From Massilia sp. IC2-278 (GTDB lineage: Bacteria > Pseudomonadota > Gammaproteobacteria > Burkholderiales > Burkholderiaceae_D), in NCBI RefSeq assembly GCF_020708045.1, contig NZ_JAJFES010000002.1, positions 310,001 through 374,000 of the forward strand: a DNA stretch of 64,000 nt. Reading direction: 5' to 3'. Under the pieces are notes generated by a model. The model was not told the DNA's origin and searched no databases. It saw only the letters and a program-made list of their open reading frames with translations. Positions 47,788 through 58,986 of the stretch are shown here, piece by piece (positions within the stretch are counted from its first letter, which is position 1; every line of letters starts with the position of its first letter). The position numbers and the translations under genes were made by a program.

Positions 47788-48744
47788 TTAAGCGGCCTGC
47801 CGTTCCATCAACGGCTTGGTCGCCGCCGCCGCCGTCGTTTCCAGGTTATTCCGCAGCCAGCGATGCGCCGGGCTGCGGCCGTCGCGCTCATGCCAGAGCA
47901 TGTCCAGGTGCACGGCCGGCAGCGCGAACGGCAGCTCGCGCCAGATCAGGGCCTCGGTCATGCCGGTCGAGACCATCAGGTGTTTCGGCAGCACGGTAAT
48001 CAAATCCGAATTCGCCACCACCCGCCCTGCGGTAAAGAACTGGTTGACGGTCAGCAGGATGCGGCGTTCGCGCCCGATCTGGGCCAGCGCCTCGTCGACC
48101 AGGCCATGGGCGCGGCCCGAGAAACTCACCAGCAGGTGATTCGCCTTGCAATACGCATCCAGGTCGAGCTTGCCGTCCGCCAGCGGATGCTTCTTGCGCA
48201 TCACGCATACGTACTGCCCGGAATACAAACGCTCGTGGCGGATCGGCGAACCGGTTTCGTAGGACAGCTGCGCCGCTACGCCCGGGAAGAAACCCACCGC
48301 CAGATCGATGTCGCCACGGAGCAACATCGGACGCGGTTCGCGCGTGGTCAGCGGCACCATGCGGATGTTCACGCCCGGCGCTTCCGCCTCGATCGAACGC
48401 ATCAGCGAGGGCAGCCAATAGGCGGCAGTGGCGTCGGCCATCGCCATGCGGAACGTGGCCTGGGCTTTCGAGACGTCGAAGGTTTCCGGCATCACCGCCG
48501 CTTCCAGCGCCGCCAGCGCCTGGCGCACCGAGGGCCACAAGGCTTCGGCACGGGGCGTGGGCTTTACGCCGTAGGCGGTGCGAATCAGCAATTCATCGCC
48601 CAGGCTCTCGCGCAGGCGCTTGATGGCGTTCGATACCGCAGGCTGGGTCATCGCAAGATGACCTGCGGCGCGCGTCAGGTTTTGCTCGGTCATCACTGCG
48701 TCGAAAACGCGCAGCAAATTCAGGTCCAGGGTCAGAAAGCTCAT
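47788..48744 (-). CDS. LysR-family transcriptional regulator
   Basis: 318 residues. HTH LNLLRVFDAVMTEQNLTRAAGHLAMTQPAVSNAIKRLRE at 8-46; effector domain 95-300. Resembles NodD/NahR-like regulators. Target unknown; a small membrane gene lies divergently 159 bp away. Confidence 0.92.
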   Translation of the reverse strand: MSFLTLDLNLLRVFDAVMTEQNLTRAAGHLAMTQPAVSNAIKRLRESLGDELLIRTAYGVKPTPRAEALWPSVRQALAALEAAVMPETFDVSKAQATFRMAMADATAAYWLPSLMRSIEAEAPGVNIRMVPLTTREPRPMLLRGDIDLAVGFFPGVAAQLSYETGSPIRHERLYSGQYVCVMRKKHPLADGKLDLDAYCKANHLLVSFSGRAHGLVDEALAQIGRERRILLTVNQFFTAGRVVANSDLITVLPKHLMVSTGMTEALIWRELPFALPAVHLDMLWHERDGRSPAHRWLRNNLETTAAAATKPLMERQAA

Positions 48745-48903
48745 GATCTCGTCTCGTTAGGCGCTGTAGCCGGTTTTTAAGTCTGTCTGTCAGTGTAACG
48801 CATTTCCATTCACGATCCATATAAGCGCCATCATCGAACGGAATTAGATTTATATGCTGCACTGCACTATAGTTGAAAAAAACAACATCAACTCAACAAG
48901 ATC

Positions 48904-49104
48904 ATGGCCTTCGTCGATAGCGTTACCCAGTTTTCCTTCCCGCCCCTGCCGGCCGCGGATCTGCTGCTCATGGCCCTGATGCTGGCGCTGGGTGTGGCCT
49001 TCGTCATGTTCTTCCGCCCGCTGTTGAGCGGCATCGTGCGCGCACTGGTGCTGACCGTACGCCCGCGTATCGCCAAACCGGCCCGGGTTGCAGCGCGCGC
49101 CTGA
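48904..49104 (+). CDS. Small single-pass membrane protein
   Basis: 66 residues. One hydrophobic helix (DLLLMALMLALGVAFVMFF, about 19-37), a cytosolic-side basic C-terminus (RPRIAKPARVAARA). I do not recognise the family. It is followed 17 bp later by a strong terminator and has an upstream AC-rich leader (ACAAGATC); it is probably real, but a ribosome-binding site is weak. Confidence 0.55.
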   Translation: MAFVDSVTQFSFPPLPAADLLLMALMLALGVAFVMFFRPLLSGIVRALVLTVRPRIAKPARVAARA

Positions 49105-49120
49105 TTACCGCGTCTTGAAT

Positions 49121-49160
49121 AAAAAACGCGGCGCCCGGATTACCGGCGCCGCGTTTTTTT
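49121..49160. terminator. Bidirectional terminator
   Basis: AAAAAACGCGGCGCC and GGCGCCGCGTTTTTT form a 15-bp perfect stem around CGGATTACC; serves both the small membrane gene and the convergent chalcone-isomerase-like gene. Confidence 0.93.
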
Positions 49161-49187
49161 ATGTCTTTACAAAGATGATTTCAGCGA

Positions 49188-49775
49188 TTACTTCGCGTCT
49201 CCCAGCAGGGCCGGCTTGAGCGAGCTGTCGGCCGGCTTGTCGCCCAGCCAGATGCGCAGCACGGCGTTATAGAAGCCGATGTCGATCGCGGTGCCGCCGA
49301 TGCGCTTGCCGTTCAATTCGCACACGGTGCCGGTGCCCGGCACCCAGTCCATGTGCAGCACGTCGCCCTTTTTGATCTGGTCGACGCTGGCAAACATTTC
49401 GCCGAACTTGTTGATCTGGGTGACGAATTTCGCCTTCTCCGCCTTGTCCAGGTTATCGTTGATACCGTCCATGAAGGCCTTGGCCAGGTCTTCGGACGAG
49501 ATATCGCGCGCCATGACCAGGGTCACGCGGCGCGGGCCTTCCATGCCCAGGATCTCGGCAACATTCCTGCTTTTCTCGGGAAGGTAGAGGCCGGCCGCAT
49601 AGACCTTGATCACCAGCTTGGTGCGCATGCCGGCGCCGTTCAGTTTCAAGTCCTTGCCGCCGACCTTGGCTATGTCCTCGAACTTGACGCCGTTGACGTC
49701 GATAGCGGCCATGGCCGGCAGGGAAAACGCGAGCGCCAGGGCGGCGCCAGCAGCGAGGGTTTTCAACGCTTTCAT
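49188..49775 (-). CDS. Chalcone-isomerase-like exported protein
   Basis: 195 residues, signal peptide MKALKTLAAGAALALAFSLPAMA. VNGVKFEDIAKVGGKDLKLNGAGMRTKL and VYAAGLYLPEKSRNVAEIL are typical of the bacterial chalcone_isomerase-like family, beta-rich, role in the periplasm unknown (lipid or fatty-acid binding suspected). AGGAGA before ATG 49775. Confidence 0.88.
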   Translation of the reverse strand: MKALKTLAAGAALALAFSLPAMAAIDVNGVKFEDIAKVGGKDLKLNGAGMRTKLVIKVYAAGLYLPEKSRNVAEILGMEGPRRVTLVMARDISSEDLAKAFMDGINDNLDKAEKAKFVTQINKFGEMFASVDQIKKGDVLHMDWVPGTGTVCELNGKRIGGTAIDIGFYNAVLRIWLGDKPADSSLKPALLGDAK

Positions 49776-49957
49776 GCTGTCTCCTAGTTTATCGGTGTAC
49801 ATCCGGCCACTCGCCATTAAAAAAGAATGACCGTGCTAAAACCTGGATAGCAATATAGCATTGAACTCTTGTCTGAAATCAACAGCCGAGGATTATTTCG
49901 ATGCTGCGGAAGCACATTCCGATGTGGCCGGATGCGTCTCGCTTGATGCCGTTTCGT

Positions 49958-50494
49958 TTATTTCGTCTCACGTTCGATGGCGCTCAACACGCTGGGCGCA
50001 TCGGCCGGCTTGGCCAGTTCCTGGGCTTCGCGGTCGGGCTTGTCCATCAGGTTCGGGCTCTCGCGCCGGATTTCTTCCAGCATGGCGATGATCTTGCTGG
50101 TCTTTTCGTCCGACAGCAGGCTGATTTGCAAATCGAGATGGGCATTGCGCTCGGCCAGCTTCGACATGCGGTTCTGGCGGATCAGCACGGTGGTGGAAAT
50201 GATAAAGGCGTTCAGGGAGACAAAACCCTGCAGCCAATAGAAAGGCGGCTCGTCGATTTGTTCGAGATCGAACGCCGGCGCCAGGCTGTTCCACAGCAGC
50301 CAGCAAACGATGAAGGTGACGTTGACGGCGAAATAGCTCGGGCTGCCCAGGAACAGGCTGACTTTCTCGACCACCTTTTGGGCGACGGTGACCTGCTCTT
50401 CGTTGCGCTCGCAGTATTCGGCGATCGTGCCGATGTTCTCGCTGACGCTGTGCGGCAGCGCATTGCAAGCATCGTTATCGTCCGGAGGGGCCAT
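49958..50494 (-). CDS. DUF1003 membrane protein
   Basis: 178 residues. Two hydrophobic helices (NVTFIVCWLLWNSLAPAF and FVSLNAFIISTTVLIRQN) with the conserved NRMSKLAERNAHLDLQISLL in between and after, then a coiled, charged tail. DUF1003 is of unknown role. Monocistronic; the 182-bp gap on its left holds no gene I can support. Confidence 0.85.
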   Translation of the reverse strand: MAPPDDNDACNALPHSVSENIGTIAEYCERNEEQVTVAQKVVEKVSLFLGSPSYFAVNVTFIVCWLLWNSLAPAFDLEQIDEPPFYWLQGFVSLNAFIISTTVLIRQNRMSKLAERNAHLDLQISLLSDEKTSKIIAMLEEIRRESPNLMDKPDREAQELAKPADAPSVLSAIERETK

Positions 50495-50588
50495 GCAGGA
50501 AGATTAGCATGGCAAATCGCGCTTGTCAGAATACCTACATGACGTGCGCGCCGGGCAGAAAAACGCCGGCGCGGGGCCGGCGTGGTAT

Positions 50589-50861
<273 letters not shown>

Positions 50862-50898
50862 TTATTGCCTGTTAAATGCCCGAATCGGATATGCGGAT

Positions 50899-51435
<537 letters not shown>

Positions 51436-51508
51436 TTATGCATGAAAATCCGGCAGTTGCCCCACCCCTGGAGCCACTTTGCCCGTTAATTGAGCAAAAT
51501 TAAGGGCA

Positions 51509-52150
51509 TTATGCCTTGTTTTCGTGCAATTTCAGCAGGTGGTAGAAAACCATGCCGGCCTTGTCGGCACGGACCTGTTCCCAGGGCAGGAGCCAATCAG
51601 GCGTGTCTGCGCCCTGCGGCAGCGCGAATTCAGCTTCCACATACACCATGCCGCCCTCGTTCAGCAGATCGATACACAGCGGCAGCGCCTTGGCCACGAA
51701 ATCCTGCTGATACGGCGGATCGAGGAAGATCACGTCGAAACGCTGGCCACGCGCAGCCATGTCGCGCGCCACCACGAAGGCATCGCCGCGCAGCACGGAG
51801 ACGTTCTGCGCCTTCAGGGTTTCCTTGTTCAGTTCGAGCTGGCGTGCGGCCGGGCCGTGGTAGTCGAGCATGACGACGGAGCGGGCGCCGCGGCTGGCGG
51901 CCTCGAAGCCGAGTGCGCCGCTGCCGGCAAACAAATCGAGGCAGTCGACGCTCTCCCAGTCGTTTGCGACCTGGTGGTTGATCCAGTTGAAGACGGTTTC
52001 GCGCACGCGGTCGGGCGTAGGGCGCAGGCCGAGGGCGTCGAGCACCGGCAGCAGGCGCCGTTTCCATTCGCCGCCGATGATGCGCACTTGCTGCGGGGCC
52101 AGGCGCGGACGCCCGTGCTGGCCCTGGGGTTTTGCTGGCTTTCTTTGCAT
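51509..52150 (-). CDS. rsmD: 16S rRNA m2G966 methyltransferase RsmD
   Basis: 213 residues. VRIIGGEWKRRLLPVLDALGLRPTPDRVRETVFNWI, SAM site CLDLFAGSGALGFEAASRGA, and catalytic DPPYQQDF. Start at 52150 (MQRKPAKPQ); the longer frame upstream is not family-like. In a run with the DUF6279 gene, coaD and fdx. Confidence 0.94.
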   Translation of the reverse strand: MQRKPAKPQGQHGRPRLAPQQVRIIGGEWKRRLLPVLDALGLRPTPDRVRETVFNWINHQVANDWESVDCLDLFAGSGALGFEAASRGARSVVMLDYHGPAARQLELNKETLKAQNVSVLRGDAFVVARDMAARGQRFDVIFLDPPYQQDFVAKALPLCIDLLNEGGMVYVEAEFALPQGADTPDWLLPWEQVRADKAGMVFYHLLKLHENKA

Positions 52151-52181
52151 GGCGCGCACTATACCACGCTGGTTTATCGGA

Positions 52182-53078
52182 TTATTTCGCCTCTTTGGCC
52201 AAGGCGTTGAAATCGTCGATCCAGCCCTGCATGCGTTTTTGCGCATGCGCTTTCTGTTCCGGCGTGGCGATGCGGATCGCGGTGAGGATGTAATTCACGG
52301 TCGCATTCGTATAGCTGTCGTAGAAGGCCTTGCGCTCCGGCGCATCCATGCGGGTGAAGAATTCGCGGATCAGGCCATTGATCATGGCCGTGGTCTGTTC
52401 CTTGCTCGGCTTTTCCGCCTGAATCTTGCGTACCAGTGCCAGGATCTTGCGCTGGCGCAGGATGCGCTCTTCCAGCCAGATATTGTTGTCGAGCGGACGG
52501 GCGTCCGACGCGCGGCGCAGCGCCGCTTCCTGCTCGCGGCTGAAGCTGCCGAACCAGAGTTTCAGTTGCTCCATCGACTTGTCGTAGCGCGCTTCGTTGC
52601 GCTTTTCGACGCTACCGCTGACGAACTTGCTGCGGTATTCGCGGTTTTTCTTCTCGAAACGCTCTTCTATCTGCTTGATCTGCTCGGGCGTGAGCGAGCG
52701 CGCCAGGTCCACCATATCCGGCACGGCGTGGTAGGCCAGGGTTTCGGTGCGGGTACGGATTTCCTTATAGGCATTCAGCAAATCGGCCTGGGTCGGATTG
52801 GCCGCCAGCTGGCGCTGGTATTTGGCAAGCAACGCCGCATAGTCTTGCAGCTGGGTTTTTCGATGCCATTGGAACAATTCTTTGATGTCTTGTTTGACGC
52901 CGTCGGACTGATCGCCCTCAAAATCGACATAGGCGTCCAGCCACCAGTACAGTAGGGTGTCGCCGTGGTTGTAGCTGAAGCGGATGGTGCTGCAGGCGGT
53001 TAGTAAAGCGAGCAGCCCGATCAGGAACAGTGCGCGCGTGCGCTGGAACAGGGTGTCATGCGTGCTAAACTTTTTCAT
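52182..53078 (-). CDS. DUF6279-type lipoprotein
   Basis: 298 residues. MKKFSTHDTLFQRTRALFLIGLLALLTAC is a lipoprotein signal (lipobox LTAC, Cys about 29). The mature part is almost all alpha-helical and charged (YNHGDTLLYWWLDAYVDF, then long helices), as in the DUF6279 family of unknown function. 31 bp before rsmD and 27 bp from the divergent glmU start. Confidence 0.85.
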   Translation of the reverse strand: MKKFSTHDTLFQRTRALFLIGLLALLTACSTIRFSYNHGDTLLYWWLDAYVDFEGDQSDGVKQDIKELFQWHRKTQLQDYAALLAKYQRQLAANPTQADLLNAYKEIRTRTETLAYHAVPDMVDLARSLTPEQIKQIEERFEKKNREYRSKFVSGSVEKRNEARYDKSMEQLKLWFGSFSREQEAALRRASDARPLDNNIWLEERILRQRKILALVRKIQAEKPSKEQTTAMINGLIREFFTRMDAPERKAFYDSYTNATVNYILTAIRIATPEQKAHAQKRMQGWIDDFNALAKEAK

Positions 53079-53105
53079 CTTATTAACTCTTTTTGAAATC
53101 GGCTT

Positions 53106-54494
53106 ATGAACGTTGTCATCCTTGCCGCCGGCATGGGAAAGCGGATGCAGTCCGCTCTGCCTAAGGTTCTGCATCCGCTGGCTGGGAAGCCGCTGTTGCA
53201 GCATGTCATCGATACGGCGCGACGCCTGTCGCCGAGCAAATTATGCGTGATCTACGGGCACGGCGGCGCAGCGGTGCCGGAGATGGTGGGCAAACTGGCG
53301 CTGGACGGCGCCGCTGGTACGAACACTGCCATCGACACCGCCTTGCAGCAGCCGCAACTGGGCACCGGCCATGCCGTGATGCAAGCCGTGCCGCAACTCG
53401 ATGAAGACGCGCCGACCCTGGTGCTGTACGGCGACGTGCCGCTGACCACCGAACAATCGCTGCGCAGCCTGGTTGAGGCCGCTGGCAACGACAAGCTCGG
53501 CATTCTGACCGTCGAGCAGGCTAATCCCTTCGGCCTGGGCCGCATCGTGCGCGAGAACGGCCGCATCGTGCGCATCGTCGAAGAAAAGGATGCCAGCGAT
53601 CTTGAACGTGCGATCCGCGAGATCAACAGCGGCATCATGTGCATCCCGACGCGCCACCTGAAGCGCTGGCTGGCCGCGCTGTCGAACAACAATGCGCAGG
53701 GCGAGTATTACCTGACCGATATCGTGGCCCAGGCCGTGAGTGAAGGCGTCGAGGTGGTATCGGCCTCCCCAATGGCCGAATGGGAAGTGGCGGGCGTGAA
53801 CAGCAAGGTGCAGCTGGCCGAACTCGAGCGCCGCCACCAGTTGAACATCGCCACTGCCCTGCTGGAAAAAGGCGTAACGCTGATGGACCCGGCGCGCATC
53901 GACGTGCGCGGCGAACTGATCTGCGGACGCGATGTCGTGATCGACGTCGGCTGCGTGTTCGAAGGCCGCGTGGAACTGGCCGACGGCGTGACGGTCGGCC
54001 CGCACTGCGTGCTGGTGAATGCCAAAGTGGCCGCAGGCGCCAACATCAAGCCCTTCTGCCACATCGAGGATGCGCTTGTCGGGCCGAAGTCGCAGATCGG
54101 GCCTTATGCGCGCCTGCGCCCGGGCACCGAGCTCGGCGAAGACGTCCATGTGGGTAACTTCGTCGAGATCAAGAATAGCCAGGTCGCCGCGCACAGCAAG
54201 GCCAATCACCTGGCCTACGTGGGCGACGCCACCGTCGGCTCGCGCGTGAACATCGGCGCCGGCACGATCACCTGCAACTACGACGGCGCGAACAAGTTCC
54301 GTACCGTGATCGAAGACGATGCTTTTATTGGCAGCGACAGCCAGCTGGTGGCGCCGGTCACCGTTGGCAAGGGCGCCACGCTCGGCGCCGGCACCACGCT
54401 GACCAAGGATGCGCCGGCCGGCAAGCTGACCATCTCGCGTCCCAAGCAAATGACGCTCGACGGCTGGACCCGCCCGGTGAAAGTGAAGAAGTAA
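53106..54494 (+). CDS. glmU: Bifunctional GlcNAc-1-P uridyltransferase/acetyltransferase
   Basis: 462 residues. [20 protein letters not shown] (nucleotidyl transfer), [16 protein letters not shown], and a left-handed beta-helix from about 260 with [21 protein letters not shown] (catalytic His) and [19 protein letters not shown]. Makes UDP-GlcNAc for peptidoglycan and LPS. glmS lies 0.8 kb downstream with an AsnC gene in between. Confidence 0.97.
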   Translation: MNVVILAAGMGKRMQSALPKVLHPLAGKPLLQHVIDTARRLSPSKLCVIYGHGGAAVPEMVGKLALDGAAGTNTAIDTALQQPQLGTGHAVMQAVPQLDEDAPTLVLYGDVPLTTEQSLRSLVEAAGNDKLGILTVEQANPFGLGRIVRENGRIVRIVEEKDASDLERAIREINSGIMCIPTRHLKRWLAALSNNNAQGEYYLTDIVAQAVSEGVEVVSASPMAEWEVAGVNSKVQLAELERRHQLNIATALLEKGVTLMDPARIDVRGELICGRDVVIDVGCVFEGRVELADGVTVGPHCVLVNAKVAAGANIKPFCHIEDALVGPKSQIGPYARLRPGTELGEDVHVGNFVEIKNSQVAAHSKANHLAYVGDATVGSRVNIGAGTITCNYDGANKFRTVIEDDAFIGSDSQLVAPVTVGKGATLGAGTTLTKDAPAGKLTISRPKQMTLDGWTRPVKVKK

Positions 54495-54630
54495 TCCACC
54501 GCGTATCCACCGGAAATCGACAGCTTAGTAACAACTAAGCCACATGGGTATCCACCGGCTTATGCACGGGATACCCATACCGATTCCACATGGTCATCCA
54601 CCGGTTTATCCACAGGGCGTTTAGCCCTTT
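54495..54630. repeat. ATCCACCGG repeats with DnaA-box-like sites downstream of glmU
   Basis: Three ATCCACCGG motifs (54505-54613 region) alternate with TTATGCACG (54560) and a perfect TTATCCACA (54606). The 9-bp dyad ATGGGTATC/GATACCCAT encloses the middle copy, and CCACATGG recurs. AsnC gene ends at the right edge. Possible DnaA-binding or transcript-end cluster. Confidence 0.5.
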
Positions 54631-55101
54631 TCAGATGGCGATGCGGGTGTCGAACTTGCTACGGAAGGTGGAGAAATAGGCTTTGACGTTGCGCACGTTG
54701 GCGTGGGTGGCGAACAGACGGTGCGCCAGCGCGTGGTAGGCCGGCATGTCGACCACCTGCACCACCAGCACGAAGTCGGGCCCGGGCGCCACGCGGTAGC
54801 ACTGCAGCACGGCATCTTCCGCGGCGGCCAGCTTCTCGAACGCTTCCATGCGTTCGGCGGCCTGGACGTCGAGCGTGATCTCGACGATGGCGGTCAGGCG
54901 CGCTCCCACCTTGGCCGGATCGACAATTGCAACTTGCCGTTCGATAACACCAGCATCGGTGAGCTGCTTGACGCGGCGCAGACAAGTGGGCGGCGACACA
55001 TGCACCAATTCTGCCAGTTCGGCATTCGTCTGCGATGCATCAGTCTGGAGTGCGTTCAGGATGCGACGATCAAGTTCATCCAGGGGCGTAGGTTCAGTCA
55101 T
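54631..55101 (-). CDS. Lrp/AsnC-family regulator
   Basis: 156 residues. N-terminal HTH (RRILNALQTDASQTNAELAELVHVSPPTCLRRVKQLTDAG) and RAM domain with VLQCYRVAPGPDFVLVVQV. Start at 55101 (MTEPTPLDELD); the longer frame is rejected. Divergent from glmS with a palindrome between. Confidence 0.9.
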   Translation of the reverse strand: MTEPTPLDELDRRILNALQTDASQTNAELAELVHVSPPTCLRRVKQLTDAGVIERQVAIVDPAKVGARLTAIVEITLDVQAAERMEAFEKLAAAEDAVLQCYRVAPGPDFVLVVQVVDMPAYHALAHRLFATHANVRNVKAYFSTFRSKFDTRIAI

Positions 55102-55129
55102 GAAATTTAAAGTAATAATTTCGTCTGAA

Positions 55130-55146
55130 ATGAAATAATATTTCAT
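55130..55146. promoter_or_regulatory. AsnC-type palindromic operator
   Basis: ATGAAATAATATTTCAT is a 7+3+7 dyad between the AsnC gene and glmS; TGAAAT half-sites repeat at both sides of it (55100, 55126). Likely autoregulatory, possibly controlling glmS too. Confidence 0.6.
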
Positions 55147-55258
55147 CTCTGTGTGAGCGTGAAATTTTATAACGTTTTCGATTGAATTCTGAAAGCTTAT
55201 TTCATGCGCATTGCCATAGGATATGCTTTATTGCTAATTTTTTACACGAGGTCTTTCT

Positions 55259-57088
55259 ATGTGCGGCATTGTCGGCGCAGTAGCGCAACGTAACATCACC
55301 CCCATCCTGATTGAAGGCCTGAAGCGTCTCGAATACCGCGGCTACGATTCTTGCGGCGTAGCCCTGCACGTGGATGGCCGCCTGCAACGCTCGCGCAGCA
55401 CCTCGCGCGTGGCCGACCTCGAAACGCAAATCCAGGGCACTGGCCTGCAAGGCTTTACCGGCATCGCCCACACCCGCTGGGCCACCCACGGCGCCCCGGC
55501 CTCGCACAATGCCCACCCGCACTTCTCGCCAAGCGAAGAGAACGCACGCATCGCCTTGGTCCACAACGGCATCATCGAGAACCACGACGAGCTGCGCCGC
55601 GAACTCACCGAACTTGGCTACGTGTTCCAGAGCCAGACCGACACCGAAGTCATCGCCCACCTGGTCGACTACATGTACAACGGCGATCTCTTCGACACCG
55701 TGCAGCAGGCCGTGAAGCGTCTGCACGGCGCGTATGCGATCGCCGTGTTCACGCGCGAGGAACCGCACCGCGTGGTGGCCGCGCGCCAGGGCTCGCCGCT
55801 GATCCTGGGCGTGGGCGAAGGCGAAAACTTCGTGGCGTCGGATGCGATGGCGCTGGCCGGCACCACCAACCAGATCATCTACCTGGAAGAAGGCGACGTG
55901 GTCGACCTACAACTGTCGCGCTACTGGATCGTCGACGCCGAAGGCCGCCCAGTCGAGCGCGAAGTGAAAACCGTGCACGCCCACACCGGCGCGGCCGAGC
56001 TCGGTCCTTACCGCCACTACATGCAGAAGGAAATCTTCGAGCAGCCGCGCGTGATCGGCGACACCCTCGAAGGCGTGACCGGCATCATGCCGGAACTCTT
56101 CGGCGACAAGGCCTATAAGGTATTCAAGGAAATCGACCGCGTGCTGATCCTGGCCTGCGGCACCAGCTACTACGCCGGCCTCACCGCGAAATACTGGATC
56201 GAATGCATCGCCAAGCTGCCGGTGAATGTGGAAATCGCCAGCGAATACCGCTACCGCGACAGCGTGCCGCACCCGAACACCCTGGTCGTTACCATCTCGC
56301 AGTCCGGCGAAACCGCCGACACCCTGGCCGCCCTGAAGCATGCGCGCAGCCTGGGCATGCCGCACACGCTGACCATCTGCAACGTCTCGACCAGCGCCAT
56401 GGTGCGGGAATGCGAACTGGCCTACATCACCCGCGCCGGCGTGGAAGTGGGCGTCGCCTCGACCAAGGCGTTTACCACCCAGCTGGCCGCCCTGTTCCTG
56501 CTGACCCTGACCCTGGCGCAAGTGAACGGCCGCCTGACCGACGAGCAAGAAGCCGAGCACCTGAAGCAGATGCGTCACCTGCCGGTGGCCCTGTCCTCGG
56601 TGCTAGCGCTGGAACCGCAGATCATTGCCTGGGCCGAAGAATTCGCGCGCAAGGAAAATGCCCTGTTCCTGGGCCGCGGCATGCACTACCCGATCGCCCT
56701 GGAAGGCGCGCTGAAGCTGAAGGAAATCTCGTACATCCACGCCGAAGCCTATCCGGCAGGCGAACTGAAGCATGGCCCGCTGGCGCTGGTGACCGAAGAA
56801 ATGCCGGTCGTGACCATCGCCCCGAACGATGCGCTGCTGGAAAAGCTGAAGTCGAATATGCAGGAAGTGCGCGCCCGTGGCGGCCAACTGTACGTGTTTG
56901 CCGACGTCGATTCGCGCATCACCTCGGGCGACGGCCTGCACGTGATCCGTCTGCCGGAACACTACGGCGAACTGTCGCCGATCTTGCACGTGGCGGCGCT
57001 GCAGCTGCTGGCGTATCACACGGCGCTGGCGCGCGGTACCGACGTGGACAAGCCACGCAACCTGGCGAAATCGGTCACGGTGGAGTAA
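55259..57088 (+). CDS. glmS: Glucosamine-6-phosphate synthase
   Basis: 609 residues. Cys2 nucleophile ([11 protein letters not shown]), [17 protein letters not shown] and [18 protein letters not shown] for the glutaminase half; two SIS domains from about 280 ([37 protein letters not shown]) and C-terminal KSVTVE. Starts the hexosamine pathway with glmU. No glmS ribozyme is expected in this group and none is evident in the leader. Confidence 0.98.
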   Translation: MCGIVGAVAQRNITPILIEGLKRLEYRGYDSCGVALHVDGRLQRSRSTSRVADLETQIQGTGLQGFTGIAHTRWATHGAPASHNAHPHFSPSEENARIALVHNGIIENHDELRRELTELGYVFQSQTDTEVIAHLVDYMYNGDLFDTVQQAVKRLHGAYAIAVFTREEPHRVVAARQGSPLILGVGEGENFVASDAMALAGTTNQIIYLEEGDVVDLQLSRYWIVDAEGRPVEREVKTVHAHTGAAELGPYRHYMQKEIFEQPRVIGDTLEGVTGIMPELFGDKAYKVFKEIDRVLILACGTSYYAGLTAKYWIECIAKLPVNVEIASEYRYRDSVPHPNTLVVTISQSGETADTLAALKHARSLGMPHTLTICNVSTSAMVRECELAYITRAGVEVGVASTKAFTTQLAALFLLTLTLAQVNGRLTDEQEAEHLKQMRHLPVALSSVLALEPQIIAWAEEFARKENALFLGRGMHYPIALEGALKLKEISYIHAEAYPAGELKHGPLALVTEEMPVVTIAPNDALLEKLKSNMQEVRARGGQLYVFADVDSRITSGDGLHVIRLPEHYGELSPILHVAALQLLAYHTALARGTDVDKPRNLAKSVTVE

Positions 57089-57098
57089 GGCATTGAAG

Positions 57099-57131
57099 GC
57101 GGCATTTTCTTGGATTATCTGAAAATGCCGC
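57099..57131 (+). terminator. Hairpin after glmS
   Basis: GCGGCATTTTC and GAAAATGCCGC form an 11-bp perfect stem, 10 bp past the glmS stop. There is no following T run, so its terminator role is probable rather than certain. The rest of the 263-bp gap has an AT-rich tract and a 12-bp dyad flanking the MCP leader (57219 and 57334). Confidence 0.6.
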
Positions 57132-57351
57132 ATGTAACATCGTCATATCTGTCAATATTTCGTTGTTTTTTGATTTCTTAAGGGAAATTAAAGTAACGAA
57201 TTCATCAATGTGATTAAGTTTCTTGTAAGCTACGTTCTCGTCGTCTGATTCGTCAAGACAGCCTGCTGGTCCAGCCAGAGGGTGTCATGGAAGAAGTCTC
57301 TTTTCCCTTGTTCGGATCGCCTCGATCAACCTCGCTTACAAGAAAACGAAC

Positions 57352-58986
57352 ATGAACTTCCTCCGCTACACCATCAAGGCGCGATTGCGCCTTGGCTTCG
57401 GCATCATCCTTCTTTTCCTGCTCATCGTTTCCCTGACCGGCCTGCACAAGATCAAGCAAACCAATGCCGACACCGAGCACGTCGTCAACGTCAACATGAG
57501 GAAGATCGAGCTGCTCGAGCAGATGTCGGACTCGGTGCACATCGTGTCGCGTGTCGTGCGCTCGATGGCCTTGTTGGAAGACAAGGCCGAAGCCGCGCGC
57601 GAAGCGCCCAAGGTCGAGGCGGCACGCGAGGAATACAACCGTGCATTCAACGAACTGAAGGCCATGCCCCTCGATGCGCAAGGCCAGCAATTCATTCGTG
57701 ACCTGAGCGCCCTGCAAGAGACAGTACGCCCGATGAACAACCGCTTCGTCGAGCTGTCAGCAACGAACTCCCAGGACGCCATTCATTACCTGCTCGGCAC
57801 CGCCGGTCCGGCAACGTCCAAATGGCAAGACGACATCCGCAACTTCATGGCGCTGCAAAGGAAAAAGAGCGAGGAAGACGCCTTGCATGCGCAGCAAGCC
57901 TACGAACAGGCGCGTTACCTGATGCTGGGCATGACCATCTTTGCCATCATCGGCGGCGCCGTGTTCGCCTTCCAGATCAGCCGTTCGATTACCCAGCCGC
58001 TGAGCCAGGCTGTCGAGCTGGCGCGCACCGTCGCTGCCGGCGACCTCACCACCCACATCGACGTGCGTGCGGACGACCGTACCGAAACCGGCGCACTGCT
58101 GCGCGCACTGAACGAGATGAATGCCGGCCTGAACGATATCGTGGCGCAGGTACGCCAGGGCGCCGTCTTGCTGTCCAGCGGCGCTACTGAAATTGCGAAT
58201 GGCAACATCGACCTGTCTTCGCGCACCGAGCAGCAGGCCTCGGCGCTGGAAGAAACCGCTGCCTCGATGGAAGAGTTGACGGTCACGGTGAAGAACAACG
58301 CCGACAATTCGAACCAGGCCAGCAGCATGGCCAGCAGCACGGCGCAGGCCGCGGTGCGCGGTGGCCAGGCGGTCGGGCAAGTGGTCGACGTCATGGGGCA
58401 CATCGAGGCTTCGTCGGCGCGGATCGTGGAGATCATCGACGTCATCGACGGCATCGCCTTCCAGACGAATATCCTGGCGCTGAATGCCGCGGTGGAAGCG
58501 GCACGTGCCGGCGAGCAGGGCCGCGGCTTTGCGGTGGTGGCGAGCGAAGTACGGACCCTGGCCCAGCGTTCAGCCACGGCCTCGCGTGAAATCAAGACCC
58601 TGATCAACGATTCGGTCGCCCAGGTGAACCAGGGCGGCAGCTTGGCGCGCGAGGCCGGCAGCGCGGTGCAGGGCATCGTCGGCGGCATCACCAAGGTGTC
58701 GGATATCGTGGCCGACATCGCCGCTGCCAGCCGCGAGCAGTCGACCGGCATCGAGCAGACCCACCAGGCGGTCAGCGAGATGGACCAGATCACCCAGCAC
58801 AATGCGGCCCTGGTCGAGGAAATTGCCGCGACGGCGGCCTCGCTGCAGGATCAGGCCAGCGCGCTGGAGCAGGTCGTGCAGCGCTTCCGTCTGAAGGGCG
58901 AACATGGCGGCGCAGCGCATACCGCCCATTCGGCCGGCCTGCGCGGGCAACAGGATGTGCCCCGCCTGTCCGCCGCACTGGCGTGA
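57352..58986 (+). CDS. Methyl-accepting chemotaxis protein
   Basis: 544 residues. TM1 about 12-32, periplasmic four-helix ligand domain, TM2 187-207, HAMP 209-262, then methyl-accepting coiled coil; the hairpin tip [21 protein letters not shown] is intact. It relays to CheA/CheW. No C-terminal CheR-tether pentapeptide (NWETF-like); instead the last 14 codons begin a tandem repeat that runs on past the stop. Confidence 0.95.
   Translation: MNFLRYTIKARLRLGFGIILLFLLIVSLTGLHKIKQTNADTEHVVNVNMRKIELLEQMSDSVHIVSRVVRSMALLEDKAEAAREAPKVEAAREEYNRAFNELKAMPLDAQGQQFIRDLSALQETVRPMNNRFVELSATNSQDAIHYLLGTAGPATSKWQDDIRNFMALQRKKSEEDALHAQQAYEQARYLMLGMTIFAIIGGAVFAFQISRSITQPLSQAVELARTVAAGDLTTHIDVRADDRTETGALLRALNEMNAGLNDIVAQVRQGAVLLSSGATEIANGNIDLSSRTEQQASALEETAASMEELTVTVKNNADNSNQASSMASSTAQAAVRGGQAVGQVVDVMGHIEASSARIVEIIDVIDGIAFQTNILALNAAVEAARAGEQGRGFAVVASEVRTLAQRSATASREIKTLINDSVAQVNQGGSLAREAGSAVQGIVGGITKVSDIVADIAAASREQSTGIEQTHQAVSEMDQITQHNAALVEEIAATAASLQDQASALEQVVQRFRLKGEHGGAAHTAHSAGLRGQQDVPRLSAALA

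Noticed and set aside
55147..55258. glmS ribozyme before glmS
   Set aside because: The leader is AT-rich, only about 110 bp, without the ribozyme core; that class is mainly from Firmicutes.
57219..57345. 12-bp inverted repeat flanking the MCP leader (TTTCTTGTAAGC and its inverse, 103 bp apart)
   Set aside because: About one such pair is expected by chance in the window; no riboswitch core (e.g. c-di-GMP) is visible between them.
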